Origin: Cylicocyclus nassatus
Lineage: Eukaryota; Nematoda; Chromadorea; Rhabditida; Strongylidae
NCBI GenBank assembly: GCA_958299035.1
Contig: CATQJL010000112.1
Span: 61,611,823 to 61,675,822 of the forward strand
DNA: 64,000 nt
Reading direction: 5' to 3'
Shown here: piece by piece, positions 10,956 to 23,091 of the stretch
Numbering within the stretch: position 1 is the first letter of the stretch
Layout: every line of letters begins with the position of its first letter
The notes under the pieces: model-generated
What the model saw: only the letters and a program-made list of their open reading frames with translations
Database searches by the model: none
What the model was told of the DNA's origin: nothing
Made by a program: the position numbers and the translations under genes

Positions 10956-12448
10956 CACAGGTGCGATAAGGTGAGAATGACTTCTCCAGGGTGAAGGGGG
11001 TCACAGGGTCGCAACCCCTCCAGGGTGAAGGGTGTTTTACTTGGAAAAGAAATCGTAAAATGTCGACGGGGGGGGGGGAGAGCCATCATTTTTTCCAGTC
11101 AAAGTTCATAATTTCCAATCCCTTACCATCACTGTTTGTCTTTTTTCTGAAATGTGAAGTGATACGCTGCTGGATTAGCATACAATCATATTTCTTACCA
11201 GCACCTTGTATTTTTTTACATTTCTTTTCCCTTTTTTACATCGCCCTCCCCAGTTTTGGAATTACCATAGTTGATGTGCATGCGAACATTTGTTTCGGAA
11301 AGAGTTAGACAATTTTTAAGCATTTACGAATTTTTTTCAAAGAAGAAATTCGTAATCTCTGTAGATGAACAGCAACGTCAGCAAGGTGAATATTTTTGAA
11401 ACCATCTTGTCTTCCGCTTTTAGAGAATACATAGTTTGCCTAGAGTCTGTTGAAAAAGTGCCTGGTGAAGAGTATGGGTAATGATTTCTGGATATTTTCG
11501 AGTTTTCAGGATAGAAAGATCCGTAACTTCTGAAGATGAACATAATTTACGCCGAAACGGCTACCATTGAAACCGCCTCGTTTTCTGGTTTCAGAAAATA
11601 TATACATTGCCCGGGGTCCATTAGAAAAAGTGCCGGGTGAAGGGTGGGTGAGACTTTTATAATGGGAGTGTGCTCAAGTACAAGCTTTACCATTGTAAAA
11701 AGGCGTCTACTTGAGCACTCCCATTATAAAAGTCTCACCCACCCTTCACCCGATATTTTTTTCGACGGACCCCAAGCAAAGTATAAATTTTCTGAAAGCG
11801 GAGGACGAGACCGTTCCAATGGTGACTATCACGGCGTAAAAGATGTTTATCTTAAAAAGTTATGAATTTTTTTATGATAAAAATCGAGCATCTTTGAAAA
11901 TCACTAAGCACACCCTTCACCCAGGCACTTTTTTGAATGGATCTCAGATATGCCATATATTTTTTGAAAGCGGAGGACGAGGCGGTTCCGATGGTTACTA
12001 TTTCCTTGCACCAGCTGTTCATCTGCAGTAGTCACGGATTTTTTTATCCTGAAAACTCGAAAATTCCCAGAAATCGCTAGGCACATCTTTCACCACGCAC
12101 TTTTTTAAAAGAAATCTCAAACATGCTGTATATTTTCTGAGAGCGAATAAGGAGGCGGTTCTAATGGTGACTATCTCGCCGTAAAAGACGTTCATCTACA
12201 AAAGTTATGAATTTTTTAATGTCAAAAACCCGAAAATCTCTAGAAATCATTACTCACACCCGTCACCAAGCACTTTTTTCAACAGACTCCTCCTTTCCTA
12301 TACACTGACAATTCACGTACAAATATCTCCTTTGCTTAACCTTACCTCACTGTTGATTTTTTTCTCGGCTTTTGGTGAAGGGGGTCACCTTGGTCCCCGC
12401 TCAGGGGTGAAGAGGGGGTGAGAAAAGTCTCACACTATCGCACCTGTG
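10956..12448. mobile_element. 8-bp-TSD transposon with head-to-head internal repeats
   Basis: TTTCCAAA is present directly at 10,948-10,955 and 12,449-12,456. The element ends are CACAGGTGCGATA and TATCGCACCTGTG. Inside are several units of about 150-250 bp, each with a 'GTGAAGGGTG' segment, a run like AAAAAGTGCC and a GGTTACTATT-like segment. Two units point one way (11,335-11,640) and three the other (11,745-12,290), around a near-perfect hairpin at 11,647-11,745 (GGGTGAGACTTTTATAATGG). No transposase is seen. An 8-bp TSD fits hAT-like elements. Confidence 0.7.
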
Positions 12449-12584
12449 TTTCCAAATACTGTCATACGTAAGCAGAAAAACCATTCGAGTAGAGATGAAA
12501 ACCACGAAAATGTGGTTGCCCGCAGGTCCGTGCGTTTTGCGCGCGGTCGAGCCATCGTCGCGATTTCTCGAATGCCCTGTATAG

Positions 12585-13480
12585 ATGATTCGTTGACCGC
12601 ACGGACGGGACATCACCGCGGAGCACGCGACGCGAGGTAAAACGCTTGCCCCAGTACAAATTTGTTATTGTACAGTAAGTCTCGACCCGCTTTAGGCGGA
12701 AATTGGATTGGCGGGCGTCCGCCTCGCAACGGTTCGCGCCATTTCGCAGCTACAGTAGATCATGTTGCGCTGAGAACCCAAATCTGCGTCTCTTCATTCT
12801 CCTTAGTCTTTGCTTGGCAAAATGCCAGCGTCATGCGCTCGCGAAGCTTCCAGCGATGCGCGCGCGCTGCTACGTAGAATGTTTCGCCTAATCTGGGGTG
12901 AAATCGACTGTACAGTGAGTTTCGACCCGCTTTAGGCGGAAATTGGATTGGCGGGCGTCCGCCTCGCAACTGTTCGCGCCGTTTCGCAGCTACAGTATAT
13001 CATATCGCGCTGAGAACCCAAGTCTGCGTCTCTTCATTCTCCTCAGCCTTTGCTTGGCAAAATGCCAGCGTCATGCGCTCGCGAAGCTTCCAGCGATGCG
13101 CGCGCGCTGCTACGTAGAATGTTTCGCCTAATCTGGGGTGAAATCGACTGTACAGTGAGTTTCGACCCGCTTTAGGCGGAAATTGGATTGGCGGGCGTCC
13201 GCCTCGCAACTGTTCGCGCCGTTTCGCAGCTACAGTATATCATATCGCGCTGAGAACCCAAGTCTGCGTCTCTTCATTCTCCTCAGCCTTTGCTTGGCAA
13301 AATGCCAGCGCTATGCGCTCGCGAAGCCTCCTGCGATGCGCACGCGCTGCTCCACCTAGAATCTTTCGCCTAATCCGGGATGAAACCGACTGTACAAGTC
13401 GTGCACTCGCTACAATTAGCCGCGCCGCACGTGGTCCGCAGCGTTTGAGCAGTTCGTGCGGTCAATGAATCGACGGTACA
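12585..13480. mobile_element. MITE 'W' carrying a tandem array
   Basis: The outer inverted ends GATTCGTTGACCGCACGGAC (left) and TTCGTGCGGTCAATGAATCG (right) also bound a related short element at 35.87-36.03 kb, which shares GAGGTAAAACGCTTGCCC. Here the middle is replaced or expanded by three 240-bp tandem units. Confidence 0.5.
12671..13391 (+). repeat. Three tandem 240-bp units
   Basis: Units start at 12,671, 12,911 and 13,151 with TACAGTRAGTYTCGACCCGC and share CGCTTTAGGCGGAAATTGG, CTTTGCTTGGCAAAATGCCA and GTTTCGCCTAATCTGGG. Units 1 and 2 differ at a handful of positions; units 2 and 3 are identical over most of their length, and unit 3 diverges near its end. A diverged single relative (CTTTGCTTGGCAAAATGCCA) lies at about 15,130. 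Confidence 0.85.
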
Positions 13481-13489
13481 TAGATACCT

Positions 13490-14388
13490 CGACATTTATG
13501 TCGTCGGCAGTTCTTGTGCGCATGATCTATGAAAAGCATAGGACATAATGTGCAGGTTGCGATATTCTTACTGTTTCCAGATTTGCTACAGTGTTTGTGA
13601 ACTTCTTTTGTATCTGTCGCTTCGCTATCAATTCATATTCCCCTTCTGTCTCCATGTGCCTTGTAAAAGTGTGCAAGATCTGCATGTTTTACTCTGATAT
13701 GTTAAGAAAGAGCAACTGCAAATTACTAGCTTGTTGCCCTATGTTTCCTTATGCAAATGTCTTCTTATCACTGTCCTCTGCTCATCTTTTCATCTTCGCT
13801 GGAAGTTTTTGCATTTCTATATGAACTTTCTGAATTCCTACATTTATCTATCACGAAATTTAGACGATATGAGAATTATCAACATTCGCAATGTCTTTTG
13901 CCGGCAAATTATTTTGAATTTTTACAGAAGAGTTTTCTTGATCACTGATGCACAATGTACTATCTCTGAGCAAGCCTTTTATGTCGGATACAAATCTGTG
14001 TTCATCTTATCGCAATGTGAAGCAGGAACCCGTAAAAGGCTATGGAGGTCAGCTGATCCTCCTACAAGGTAGTTCATCTTATTGGTTTTTTTTTTCGGGT
14101 CAATAAATTTCTTTTCTTTCTGTTTTACTCTCATGGCAATTTGTTTTACCTATTTTTTTGTTCACAATAGCACGAAAACGAATACTTTGTCTGCCTAGCA
14201 AGAATTTTGCACCCATTATTTGCAAGTTTGCTAACGTTGGCACATGCAGTGTCTCGGCACCCTCCACCATTCTGCTGAGCTTGCACGCTTTTTGAGCCTT
14301 CTTTTGATTGTCAGAAGTGTTTTGCTGGGCGAGTTAGAACAGGAATTAGCGCCAGCCTCGTCAAATCGCCGCCCAGACGGGTGCAATC
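13490..14388. other. No supported feature
   Basis: T-rich sequence with short plus-strand frames lacking domain or splice support. Confidence 0.35.
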
Positions 14389-14392
14389 TTGA

Positions 14393-14737
14393 AGGCATCA
14401 GGGTCCACCCAAAATGGGTTCGATGAGATTTTAATGCCTAACAGTAGTGGGGCCCCCAACTGTATAGTTATCCAACTCGCGTGGGCAAAAATTGTTTCCG
14501 AAGCGAGAAAGACAGATGCCACGTTGGCTCCTCCTCTTTGATGGGCGTGACGTTCGCGTCCCTCCCATCCGTGCGCGTACAACCAATCACCGTTCCGAAG
14601 AAATCGCTCTGTGGGTTCTGAAAACGGGGGCTTTTCGTGGTTTTCGCGGATTTCCGACTTGATATTTGGAATCAGGGTATGAGAAGGACCTGGAACGGCA
14701 AAAACATAGAGGTCGAAATTCTGGGTGGACGGCGCCT
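14393..14737. mobile_element. TTAA-type MITE
   Basis: The left end TTGA then AGGCATCAGGGTCCACCC and the right end GGGTGGACGGCGCCT then TTAA match the ends of the element at 4,040-5,959. The length is 345 bp. One TSD copy appears mutated (TTGA). Confidence 0.6.
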
Positions 14738-14744
14738 TTAAGCG

Positions 14745-16690
14745 AGCATTTTGGACCCGACTGGAGGCAACTGACTAATTGCACACATCAGCCTGCAAGC
14801 ATCCTGTAACTTACTCCCTATCGTTTTGCCATTTCTGTTAAACGGGTAGTTGGGTATGTGCTTACAAGCCTGCAGTGTGGCTCCTGTCACATCTCGAGGG
14901 ACTTTTCGAAATTGGGGGGGGGGGTACCACGCGATCTGGCAATCTGTCAGATGTCTGCAAATGTACCGTTTGAGGAATCCAAGTGCGCAGCTTTTGTAAG
15001 CTGATGGGGCTGCGACTAGGTGGAATCGATGAAGAGGGTGTCCCACAACTAAATATCTGCACCGTATCGCAACGGCATTGTATCATGCCGTGGCCAGTGG
15101 TGCGCAGCTTCTCCTCATTTTCCCATCTTTGCTTGGCAAAATGCCAACTCTGTTCTCGCAAAGCCTCAGGCGATGGGATGCATCACTCCACATGACATTC
15201 CTTGTCTCCACAGAGTCGAAAAGCTTCCTGAAGCGGCGCTCCAAGGGAACTTCCTCCACTTGTAGGAAGAGCGCAGAGTTAGGAATTTTGCCAAAAATTC
15301 GGAATGAGGAGATGCACAAATGAGTCTGCCCCGAAATAATACAGCTGCAGCCATGTATGGTGCGAAAAACTTACGAAGCGGAGGTTATCACAATTTTGAT
15401 TTCAGCGAGCAGAGACAAATTGTGCATAGGAAATTGTTGCAATGCCTTTTGATACACATGCCTAGCTCCTGCCATTCTATGCACTCTACGGTCCCTTTTT
15501 CATCGGTCATATATTGAAAATCTTGAGCGGTACATGCATGCTGGGATTTCTTTTTGAAAAATTCCACGAATTTTTTCTTACTTGCGAGGTTTTTTTTTTT
15601 GAAATTATTTTTCGCCTAGCTTGTGGAAAATTTCACGAAGATTTCTAAATTTTTGAAAAGCTTGATCCCTCTCCTAAATCTTTCTGGCGCCCTTTACTGA
15701 TGCAATCAAGAATATTTTTGTGAGTTTATATTTGACGGTCCCGCTTTCTACTACCGTAGAAGGTAAGTGTGTCAGCTTGATAACTCCATAACAAGGGCAT
15801 CTCTCAAATACGGGCCAGATACAGTCTAGCAGGCTGCATACGAAACATTTAGAGTATTTGCGGGAATACACCAGGAACATTTTCAGATGACCTTTTTTCA
15901 TCCCCTGCCGATTCTGCTTGTACAATTGAATCCGGAGAGAAATTAGCTGCCGAATGTGTCAACGATTGCACGTTTCTTCGTGAGCCAACCACGAATCAAT
16001 CCTTCTTGACGGATTCTGTGAGTTCTTAGCGACTGTCATTGCATGCGTAAGCTATCAATCTTGGCATTCTTCTGATGACTTGGCATGTTTACCTCGGTCA
16101 GTTAGAAGTTTGTCTGAGTGTTTTATGAGAGAGACATTTTGAGATGACGAGAAACTGTAGACTTTGTTCGGAATTATTTTGGTGCCATTTACTTGTTACG
16201 GTAACTATTTGGTAAGAGGTAAGAGATGAAAAGGATCTGGCTGAAATTTGGTCTAGATTTATCGGGATGCTAATCATAAAAATTCTGTCCTTTGTGCAAG
16301 TTGAGGCCTTTACGTAGTTACGATAGGTAAGTCTTTTTCAACTCGGAGTAGGCGAAACATCTTTGGCTGGAGCTCTTTGCAATGGGAAGAATGAACGCTA
16401 AATACCCTACTTTTTACGCATAGTAAGGCCTTTTCACTAGCTATAAGAATCTGTTGACGAAAGAGCGCAAAAGATGTTTTGTACACTGTAGGAACTATAA
16501 CTAGCTTATCTCCACAGTGAATCGTTACTGCAGCAAGTGTATGACATTCGTAAGTGACATGTCCAACAACTCCATTCAGCCTTACCACGTTTCATGATCC
16601 CATAGTGCATGTAGTCTGTATCAACGATGTGTTTTCCACTCAGCACCGTTAGAGTTCCGTGCCGCGTTCGCGGACGTACCGCGTGGGCGT
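14745..16690. other. Mostly unassigned sequence
   Basis: It contains a relative of the 240-bp unit (15,085-15,190). An ATG-led plus frame at 15,320-15,517 (MSLPRNNTAAAMYGAKNL) and a minus frame at 16,588-16,310 (MVRLNGVVGHVTYECHTL) are possible exons, but neither is connected by splice phase to anything else, so I do not call them. Confidence 0.3.
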
Positions 16691-16694
16691 TCAG

Positions 16695-16874
16695 TGGCCG
16701 TATTCAGCAACGAAACCCAGTGGGTTCCGGAACCCACTGGGTAGGCTTAACCCACGAGATTGGTATTCACGAAGCTAGTGGGTTCGCATACCCAGTAATG
16801 CTTTTTCTGAATATCGATCCAACTCAAGGGGTCTATTTCCGCTCACCCACTGGGTTCGTTGATGAATACGGCCA
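16695..16874. mobile_element. 180-bp MITE with 3-bp TSD
   Basis: TGGCCGTATTCAGCAACGAA and the inverted TTCGTTGATGAATACGGCCA are flanked by CAG on both sides (16,692-16,694 and 16,875-16,877). Four internal copies of a CCCACTGGGTT-like palindromic motif are present. Confidence 0.65.
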
Positions 16875-17146
16875 CAGATCTCCCGCATTGATCGGAGATC
16901 TCTGCGCAATGCCCATGCGCTGCGGATGCGTAGTTGTTACGGAAAGGGGAGCAAGTGGTTGAGACGCACTGTACCTACCGTAACTTCACAACACGCGTCA
17001 TCACGCACAGCGAGTTTGACTCTCAAGATCTTAGTTGACCTCACTAACCAACAGTCCAGCTAAGTTTGTAATTATGAGCTTTTACATCAATCTAACGTAA
17101 CTAAGATGATGCCGTTGAATTTTTCCCATCCAATAAAAGTGTTTAG

Positions 17147-18010
17147 AAGTTCTTCTCTACAACATTGCTTGATGATATTCACGGAAGAAAATCACCTACG
17201 ATTATCGACGCTTTCCATAATGTCAAAAAGCTGTGTCGCAATCGAGTGGATGCGACATCATTGCTTAAGCCTCGTCCATCACCTTTGATGCCGAATATTT
17301 TCATTGCTGGTGAAAGTCAGTTCACAGCCTACCATTCACGTCTTCATGGGAGCGGCAGAGCGCATTCTGAAGGATATTCTTCATGCTCGTCCAATCAATC
17401 TCTAACAAGTCCCAAATCTTGCCAGAAAGTTGGACACTCCTGCAGTACACATATTCGTGACGGAGTAGGCGATAGCGAGAAGTTGCACTGGAGTCCCGTT
17501 GATGATTTTCTGGCTTCTCCACCTACGGAATACACGGACCATGCGTCCGACTCGGGTTTCACTGTCGGCGACATAAGTCTTACTCAAAGAAGCAGCGAAG
17601 CTGTTAGTGGTACGTTCACGCAAATATAACTAGCATAAGAGTGACCGCTTCGATTGCTTTTTTTTAACAGATTTCTTTTCGCAATGCGGAAGCACTCCGG
17701 GTTCACTATACAACATTCCTCAAGAATTGCAGTATGCAGAGTGCAAGTAGGTCGTCTCGTGTTATTCGACCTTTTTCATTTGTTGATTTAAAGAATGAGT
17801 TTTTTGTTTTATCCTAGTTAGAATCTGGGCTGTCGCCGGCTGCGAGGTTATAGACAGTTATCATGCGTCGCAGTCTCTGTCGAATGGGCACACAGCGACT
17901 CCTTTTGCCTTTCATTTCAACGCAGTGTTTGGGCAAGTATTAGGGTGCCTCATGAATTTTTACCGTTTTTACCTTAGACACCAGTATTTCTCGAGAATTG
18001 GGACACTTAG
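17147..18010 (+). CDS. Unrecognised gene, last four exons
   Basis: Exons 17,147-17,609, 17,671-17,746, 17,822-17,936 and 17,978-18,010 are joined by introns of 61, 75 and 41 bp with GT/AG ends, and phases agree (1, 2, 0). The long exon reads LLDDIHGRKSPTIIDAFHNV near its start and is then Ser/His/Pro-rich (SEGYSSCSSNQSLTSPKSC). The later exons read DFFSQCGSTPGSLYNIPQEL, IWAVAGCEVIDSYHASQSL and TPFAFHFNAVFGQ, and the last ends TPVFLENWDT and TAG. The start exon is upstream and not identified; the 16.7-kb MITE lies between. No domain recognised; the Ser-rich section suggests a disordered region followed by a folded tail. Confidence 0.6.
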
Positions 18011-18449
18011 AAGGGGTACATATACACACATGTCGTACTTTGTGTCGAAGCTATGTGATCACGTCCGTGAGAGGATCTCAGGACGTCCAAGGGCAGAGTT
18101 TGCCGTTTTACTTTACTCATTTTTTTTCTTTAGTTCTATCCGCGGAAAAATTACAGAAAGTGTGCATTTGAATGTCCGATGTGTCAGGGCGCATGCTGGG
18201 ATAAATGAGGAATTATTGATATTTTTTGGGGCGGAGATACGATTTTTGGCGGCTAAGTTCGTTTTCGACTGCTATCAGATTACAGCGGGAAACTTCAGTG
18301 GAATGGGATATCTGGGCGGACTCATAGCCATCTCGTAGAACTTGCTTTGCCCTGTTGAATGATTACTCAAACCCATCAGTTGAAGTAAAGATACAAAAAG
18401 ACGATGATTGTAGTGAAAACGGTGAAAAATTAAGAGACACCTTAATATA

Positions 18450-19438
18450 TTAGGTCGGTCCGAAAGTTTGTGCCGTTTTTTAGACCTATTCTAAAATCGT
18501 TCAAAATGAAGATAGATAAATCGTTTTAACACTATCCGATGCAGAATTTCTTCCTCTTTCCAGCAGCTATGCATCCGCTGCTTCGACGAGCGCTGAGATA
18601 ATTGCCGAAAACTAGCACCCTTCATTTTTACCATGTCTGACTTTCGCTAATTTTCAGAGTTTTCATTTTAGACTTTTGAAGATGCTCTAATAACCACCTG
18701 ATAAGGCAAATCTTTTTCAAATCAATGCAATCTTTTGAATCTCTCTGGCATGCTTTCTGTATATTTTCTGTAGTGACCAAAATTTATATTTGGCTCATTC
18801 TAACCTCGCAAAACAACAGCCGTTGAACAGTTTAGGTATCATTTAATGCATTTTTTCCCCTCTTTCTGACAGCTCCTTTTGCTTGCAAAACATAGACTTT
18901 TGCAGACAAAATCGCTGTACTTCCCAATTTTACGGATGCGCAAGGTTGTAGACGAATTTTCTAAAATCTATCTATTTTCACGCCGTAATCGCTCATTTAC
19001 TTCGTAATACCAGTGATAGTAATAGCCGAGTTCAAGAACTTCAATATTTTGGGAATTCCACAGTGTTGGTGCAATCATGTGTCACGTAATCTTTTCAAAA
19101 TTCAATGCCTTGCTAAAATAATTCAGCAAAATTCTAAAGAGGAAGCTCAAAAAATGCAAAAAATTGCATAGGTTTGAAAAAGGTTTGCCTTATCAGGTGG
19201 TTATTCGAGCATCTTGAAAAATGAAAATTCTGAAAACTAGCGAAAGTCAGGGTAATATGAAGGGTTCTAGTTTTTGGCACTTACCTGAGCGCTCGTCGAA
19301 ACAGTCACAACAGAAACATAGCTGCTGGAAAGAGGAAGAAATTCTGCATCGGATTGTCTTTACATGATTTGTCTACCATCAGTTCGAACGATTTCAGAAT
19401 AGGTCTAGAAGACGGCACGAACTTTCGGACCCACCTAA
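18450..19438. mobile_element. Mariner-like non-autonomous element, long TIRs
   Basis: The left TTAGGTCGGTCCGAAAGTTT and right AACTTTCGGACCCACCTAA are flanked by TA (18,448-18,449 and 19,439-19,440). The ends resemble mariner-type TIRs. The inverted arms run about 280 bp (e.g. GATAAGGCAAATCTTTTTC and its complement at 19,183). The centre holds no transposase frame. Confidence 0.75.
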
Positions 19439-19537
19439 TATCGCTCAGTCCGAAAATGCAGCTTGAGCAAAGCAAAGCGTCTCATGGACCTCAATTTTGC
19501 TGAATGCTGCTAAGCATTAGTGGGAAATCTTCTCTAA

Positions 19538-20831
19538 GGCCCGTATGCACGTACTCAGATAATCGCCGGGGGCATGCGATACGCAAACTCGCGCTTTTCT
19601 GCAAGCGGTCAGCAGGATTTTGGGGCGTGGCCAAACCTTCAGCGAGCGGTACTTCCTTCACTGTCTAATGTTCTGCCAGCGGGCAGCAACACAGAATTTT
19701 CTGCTGGCGCTCGTCAAATAATCTCTTTCCGCAAACGTTGGCCGAATTTTCAGCAGGCGCTCGGACTCTTCTAACGCAGTTTCGGGCATACGTCGAGCAC
19801 AGGTAAGACTCTGTGTGGCAGAGGTGACACCGTTGGTTATTACTCAAGTTTGAGGTACTTCCTCTCAGAGGAAAGTACATGGGGGCTGCGCGGTCCTCCA
19901 CAAAGAAGAGTGCGGCCCTCGAAAATTTTGCATATTCTCGCGGAAAGTCCGCGAGAATGCGGCCACTGCGCCGCAGCTAATCTATAAGAAAACCGCAATT
20001 GTTCTCCAAGCATTCGTCTAAAATTTTGCTAAAATTCTTCCAAATATCTGCAAGCGGACCGCAAGAAATCAGCGCACTATTTCTCCGGTGCCCGCCCGCC
20101 CACAATCGCATGGCCGCCTGCCACCGGCGATTATCTGAGTACATCCCCGCGGGGAGGGGAGGGGATTGATCTGAGAGGGGAAGCGTCATATCTCGCTAGT
20201 CTATGTATCTTTCTCCTTCTTTCTCTATCTTGCTTATGAAGTTTCTCATACCCCTATACCTGCGCTAATGGATGCCAGGTTAGCCATATAAGATTAGATA
20301 TTCACTATTTCTTCTGATCCCCTGGGGATCTCCAGGGGATCACCTCACATTTTCAGAGTTATTTATCTACCTGAAAACTGAATGAAGACGCTGCAAAACT
20401 GTACGGAAGATATACTACGATACTGCTGAACATGTTTTCGACAGAAGAAATGGAATCTGAAGATTCTGATTTTTTCGATGATCCCTGGCTCGCGAGCAGC
20501 GGTTCATCGAAGATTTTGATATTTTGAGATTTCACTCATTTCTACCATAAACATGTTTAGCAGCGCCGTAGTATATCCTCAGTACAATTTTGAAGAAATT
20601 TCATTGATTCTCAGGGAGATAAATGACTTTGAAAATGTGAGGTATAGAAATTGTGAATATCTAATCTTGTATGGCAGTAACCTGGCATCCGTTATGCGCA
20701 GGTATCAGTGTATGAGGAACTTCATAAGCAAGATAGAGAAAGAAGAAGAGAGATATATAGACTAGCGAGATATGACACTTCCCCTCTCAGATCCCCTCCC
20801 CTCCCCGCGGGGATGTACGTGCATACGGGCC
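19538..20831. mobile_element. TAA-TSD compound element (PIF/Harbinger-like ends)
   Basis: TAA flanks both sides (19,535-19,537 and 20,832-20,834); ends are GGCCCGTATGCACGTAC and GTACGTGCATACGGGCC. Inside are two inverted-repeat units side by side. The first, 19,555-20,139, starts TCAGATAATCGCCGG, ends with its complement and is bounded by GTAC. The second, 20,143-20,815, has ~290-bp arms beginning ATCCCCGCGGGGAGGGG and a small loop with an ATG frame (MFSTEEMESEDSDFFDDPW). No transposase. Confidence 0.7.
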
Positions 20832-21509
20832 TAAGTGAGCCTTGTTTACCATAGGTAGCTTTTGAGCTTTTTTCGCGTTATGAGTAAATTTAACTATGGC
20901 ACTTAAGCAACAGCTCTGTATAGATGAGCACTATGGTAATCTGGCGGTTTCCTTCAATATCTGTACGGATGCGTCTTTTTACACATAGAAAAAGCCTGGT
21001 AAGTAGATTTACTGAACACTGCCACAATCATGTTGCGTTCGCTGAGATGCAAAAAACATCTGGAATGAAATTACATTTGTGGTGTAACGCAGGCAACACA
21101 AACCAAGAGTTTAAACTACTTTGAATCTTGAGTAAGGTGACATTTGAAATCAAGATATCAAGATCAGGGAGGAACGACAAAGTTTGGAACCTGACCTCAA
21201 CTCATTTTCTTTATGGAAAAAAATTTGTAAAGCTATTTATCGCCTGCTTTGTTGGCGTAAATAGGGATGGTTAAGTGGAAAAGGTCTAATGCTATGTCAC
21301 TAGGTTGTTAGGACATTTATAAGTCACATTCGCAGATCAGAGTAAGATTGTTTGTGGGCACTCACTTTTCCCTGTGAATTTGGGGCTGCAAGCGGGTAAA
21401 AATTCGAGAGACATCCCAAACTGTTCAGGGGGACCGACTTCATTCCTTTTATGAAATCAGTTTCCCCCCACAAAATTTTGTTGCCGCTATAGTAGAGGGC
21501 TTGGAAGAA

Positions 21510-22560
21510 GCGTTAGCGCAGCGCAAGGCCAGAGCAAGGCGGTAGCGAGGACCTGAGCCGCTTGACTTGTGGCGGCAGCCTATATATCAGTCACCATACT
21601 CGAATCGGCTGCCTTTGTAGTTAGGAGGCGTGGAAAAACTAGAGTTAAAATGTTGCAAAATCTATAGAGGAATAGTACTTGGAGTAGGTTGAACAATAAT
21701 TACTCAGAACCTGAGTAAAAGATGTGGAAGATTTTAAGCAACAGTACTAACTTCATAAATGCAGCTCAAATAACTGTGAATATTCCATCTACAACATAAA
21801 CTGTGAAACTCAGCGATTGATAATTTTTGACAGGTGTTAGATTAGCAGCTAATATGCAGATATTTCCATGAATTCCTTTTCTGGATTTAGATGCGCACGT
21901 ATTATGTAGACAATTGTACGTCATCTCTGCTGCTGAGGTTCACTGATTTTGAAACTGTAGGCCTTCGCGCTCTCCCAGTGCTAGTCTTAGCACGCAATGC
22001 TGACCATTACGATCAAATTAAAAACAACTATCCAATCCGAAAGCTTTTCCATGTTGAATCTGTAGCCTTGGGAGGTTTTGTGTAGCTTTGGGAGAAACTT
22101 ATGGAGGAAGAATAAATGCGAACTTGAGACGGTCGTTAAGGTTATTAAGTCTTAGTAACCGTCTTAAAGGACAATAAAAACGTTGAAGTGAATGTTTGAA
22201 GAAATTCTTCTCACTTTTCTAGGTAGAACCCTGACCCGGCAATAACCCAGTCATCTGCCACTTGCTACGCTTGATTATCAGCTATAAATCTAGATCAAAT
22301 GTAGCGACTAATTTTTCTGCGGAAAACTGCAACAAAGAAGAAAAACCAGCAATGTTTGAGCCACCAGATTATTCGAATTGTTCGAATAGTCGCATATTCG
22401 ACCAACCCCATTTATTCGAATATTCGGTCATTCGAATCATGAAATGAGCTTATTCGAATGTTTGAATTCGAATAATTTAAAAATCACAGATCGAATTGTT
22501 CGTTTGTTCGAATATTTTTCAAAAGCCGATTATTCGATATTCGTTCGTTCGGCGAAATTT
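21510..22560 (+). repeat. Repeat 'X', copy 1
   Basis: Matches 32,095-30,740 in inverse orientation over about 1 kb: CAGAGCAAGGCGGTAGCGAG, AGATGTGGAAGATTTT, CTATAAATCTAGAT and a terminal ATTCGAATA-rich tract are shared with variation. No coding frame is conserved between the copies. The ends are not sharply defined. Confidence 0.55.
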
Positions 22561-23091
22561 TTCAGTCAATCTTCAACTTTATTCAAGACTGACAAAGCAA
22601 AGACAGAGGATTCAGTTTGAATTTCGGAGCTGTCGTCATAGAGCTCTTTTCCGATCGTCAAAGAAAACGATGTCTTTGCTATCCAGTCCAGCATGGATGG
22701 GACGGTGAAAGAAAAAGTATCCTGCATTGAGTAGAGAAGTCTTCAGACGTTTGGCTTCATACAAGCTCATTTACGTTTGATTAAACATTTGACTGAAGAA
22801 TTCGATTATTATCCGTTCAGAAAGCGCTTTTCCAACAAGTTGAGTTTTCGGTTTTTATCCGAGGTATCGTTCTCTAGAATCCGAGTATCTGGATGCAAAG
22901 CCGTGCATGGTTCAAATTTCGAATCTTATTCGAGAATCAAAAATTCAGAGATAAGACTTTTCCAGCACTTCGAATGTTCCATGCAAATGGCAGAATTCTT
23001 ATATGATTCGGGTTCAAAGTGTAGTACATAGGCCATCCCTTTCGCGCTCTAGAAGAGCTTACACATTTTTCCAAAAAAAAAACTCTGGCAG

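Noticed and set aside
12662..13209. Repeated 62-71-codon frames in the 240-bp units
   Set aside because: The same frame is repeated because the DNA is repeated; no coding evidence.
20553..20765. 70-codon plus frame (MFSSAVVYPQYNFEEISL)
   Set aside because: It lies in one arm of a long inverted repeat of a transposable element; no splice or domain support.
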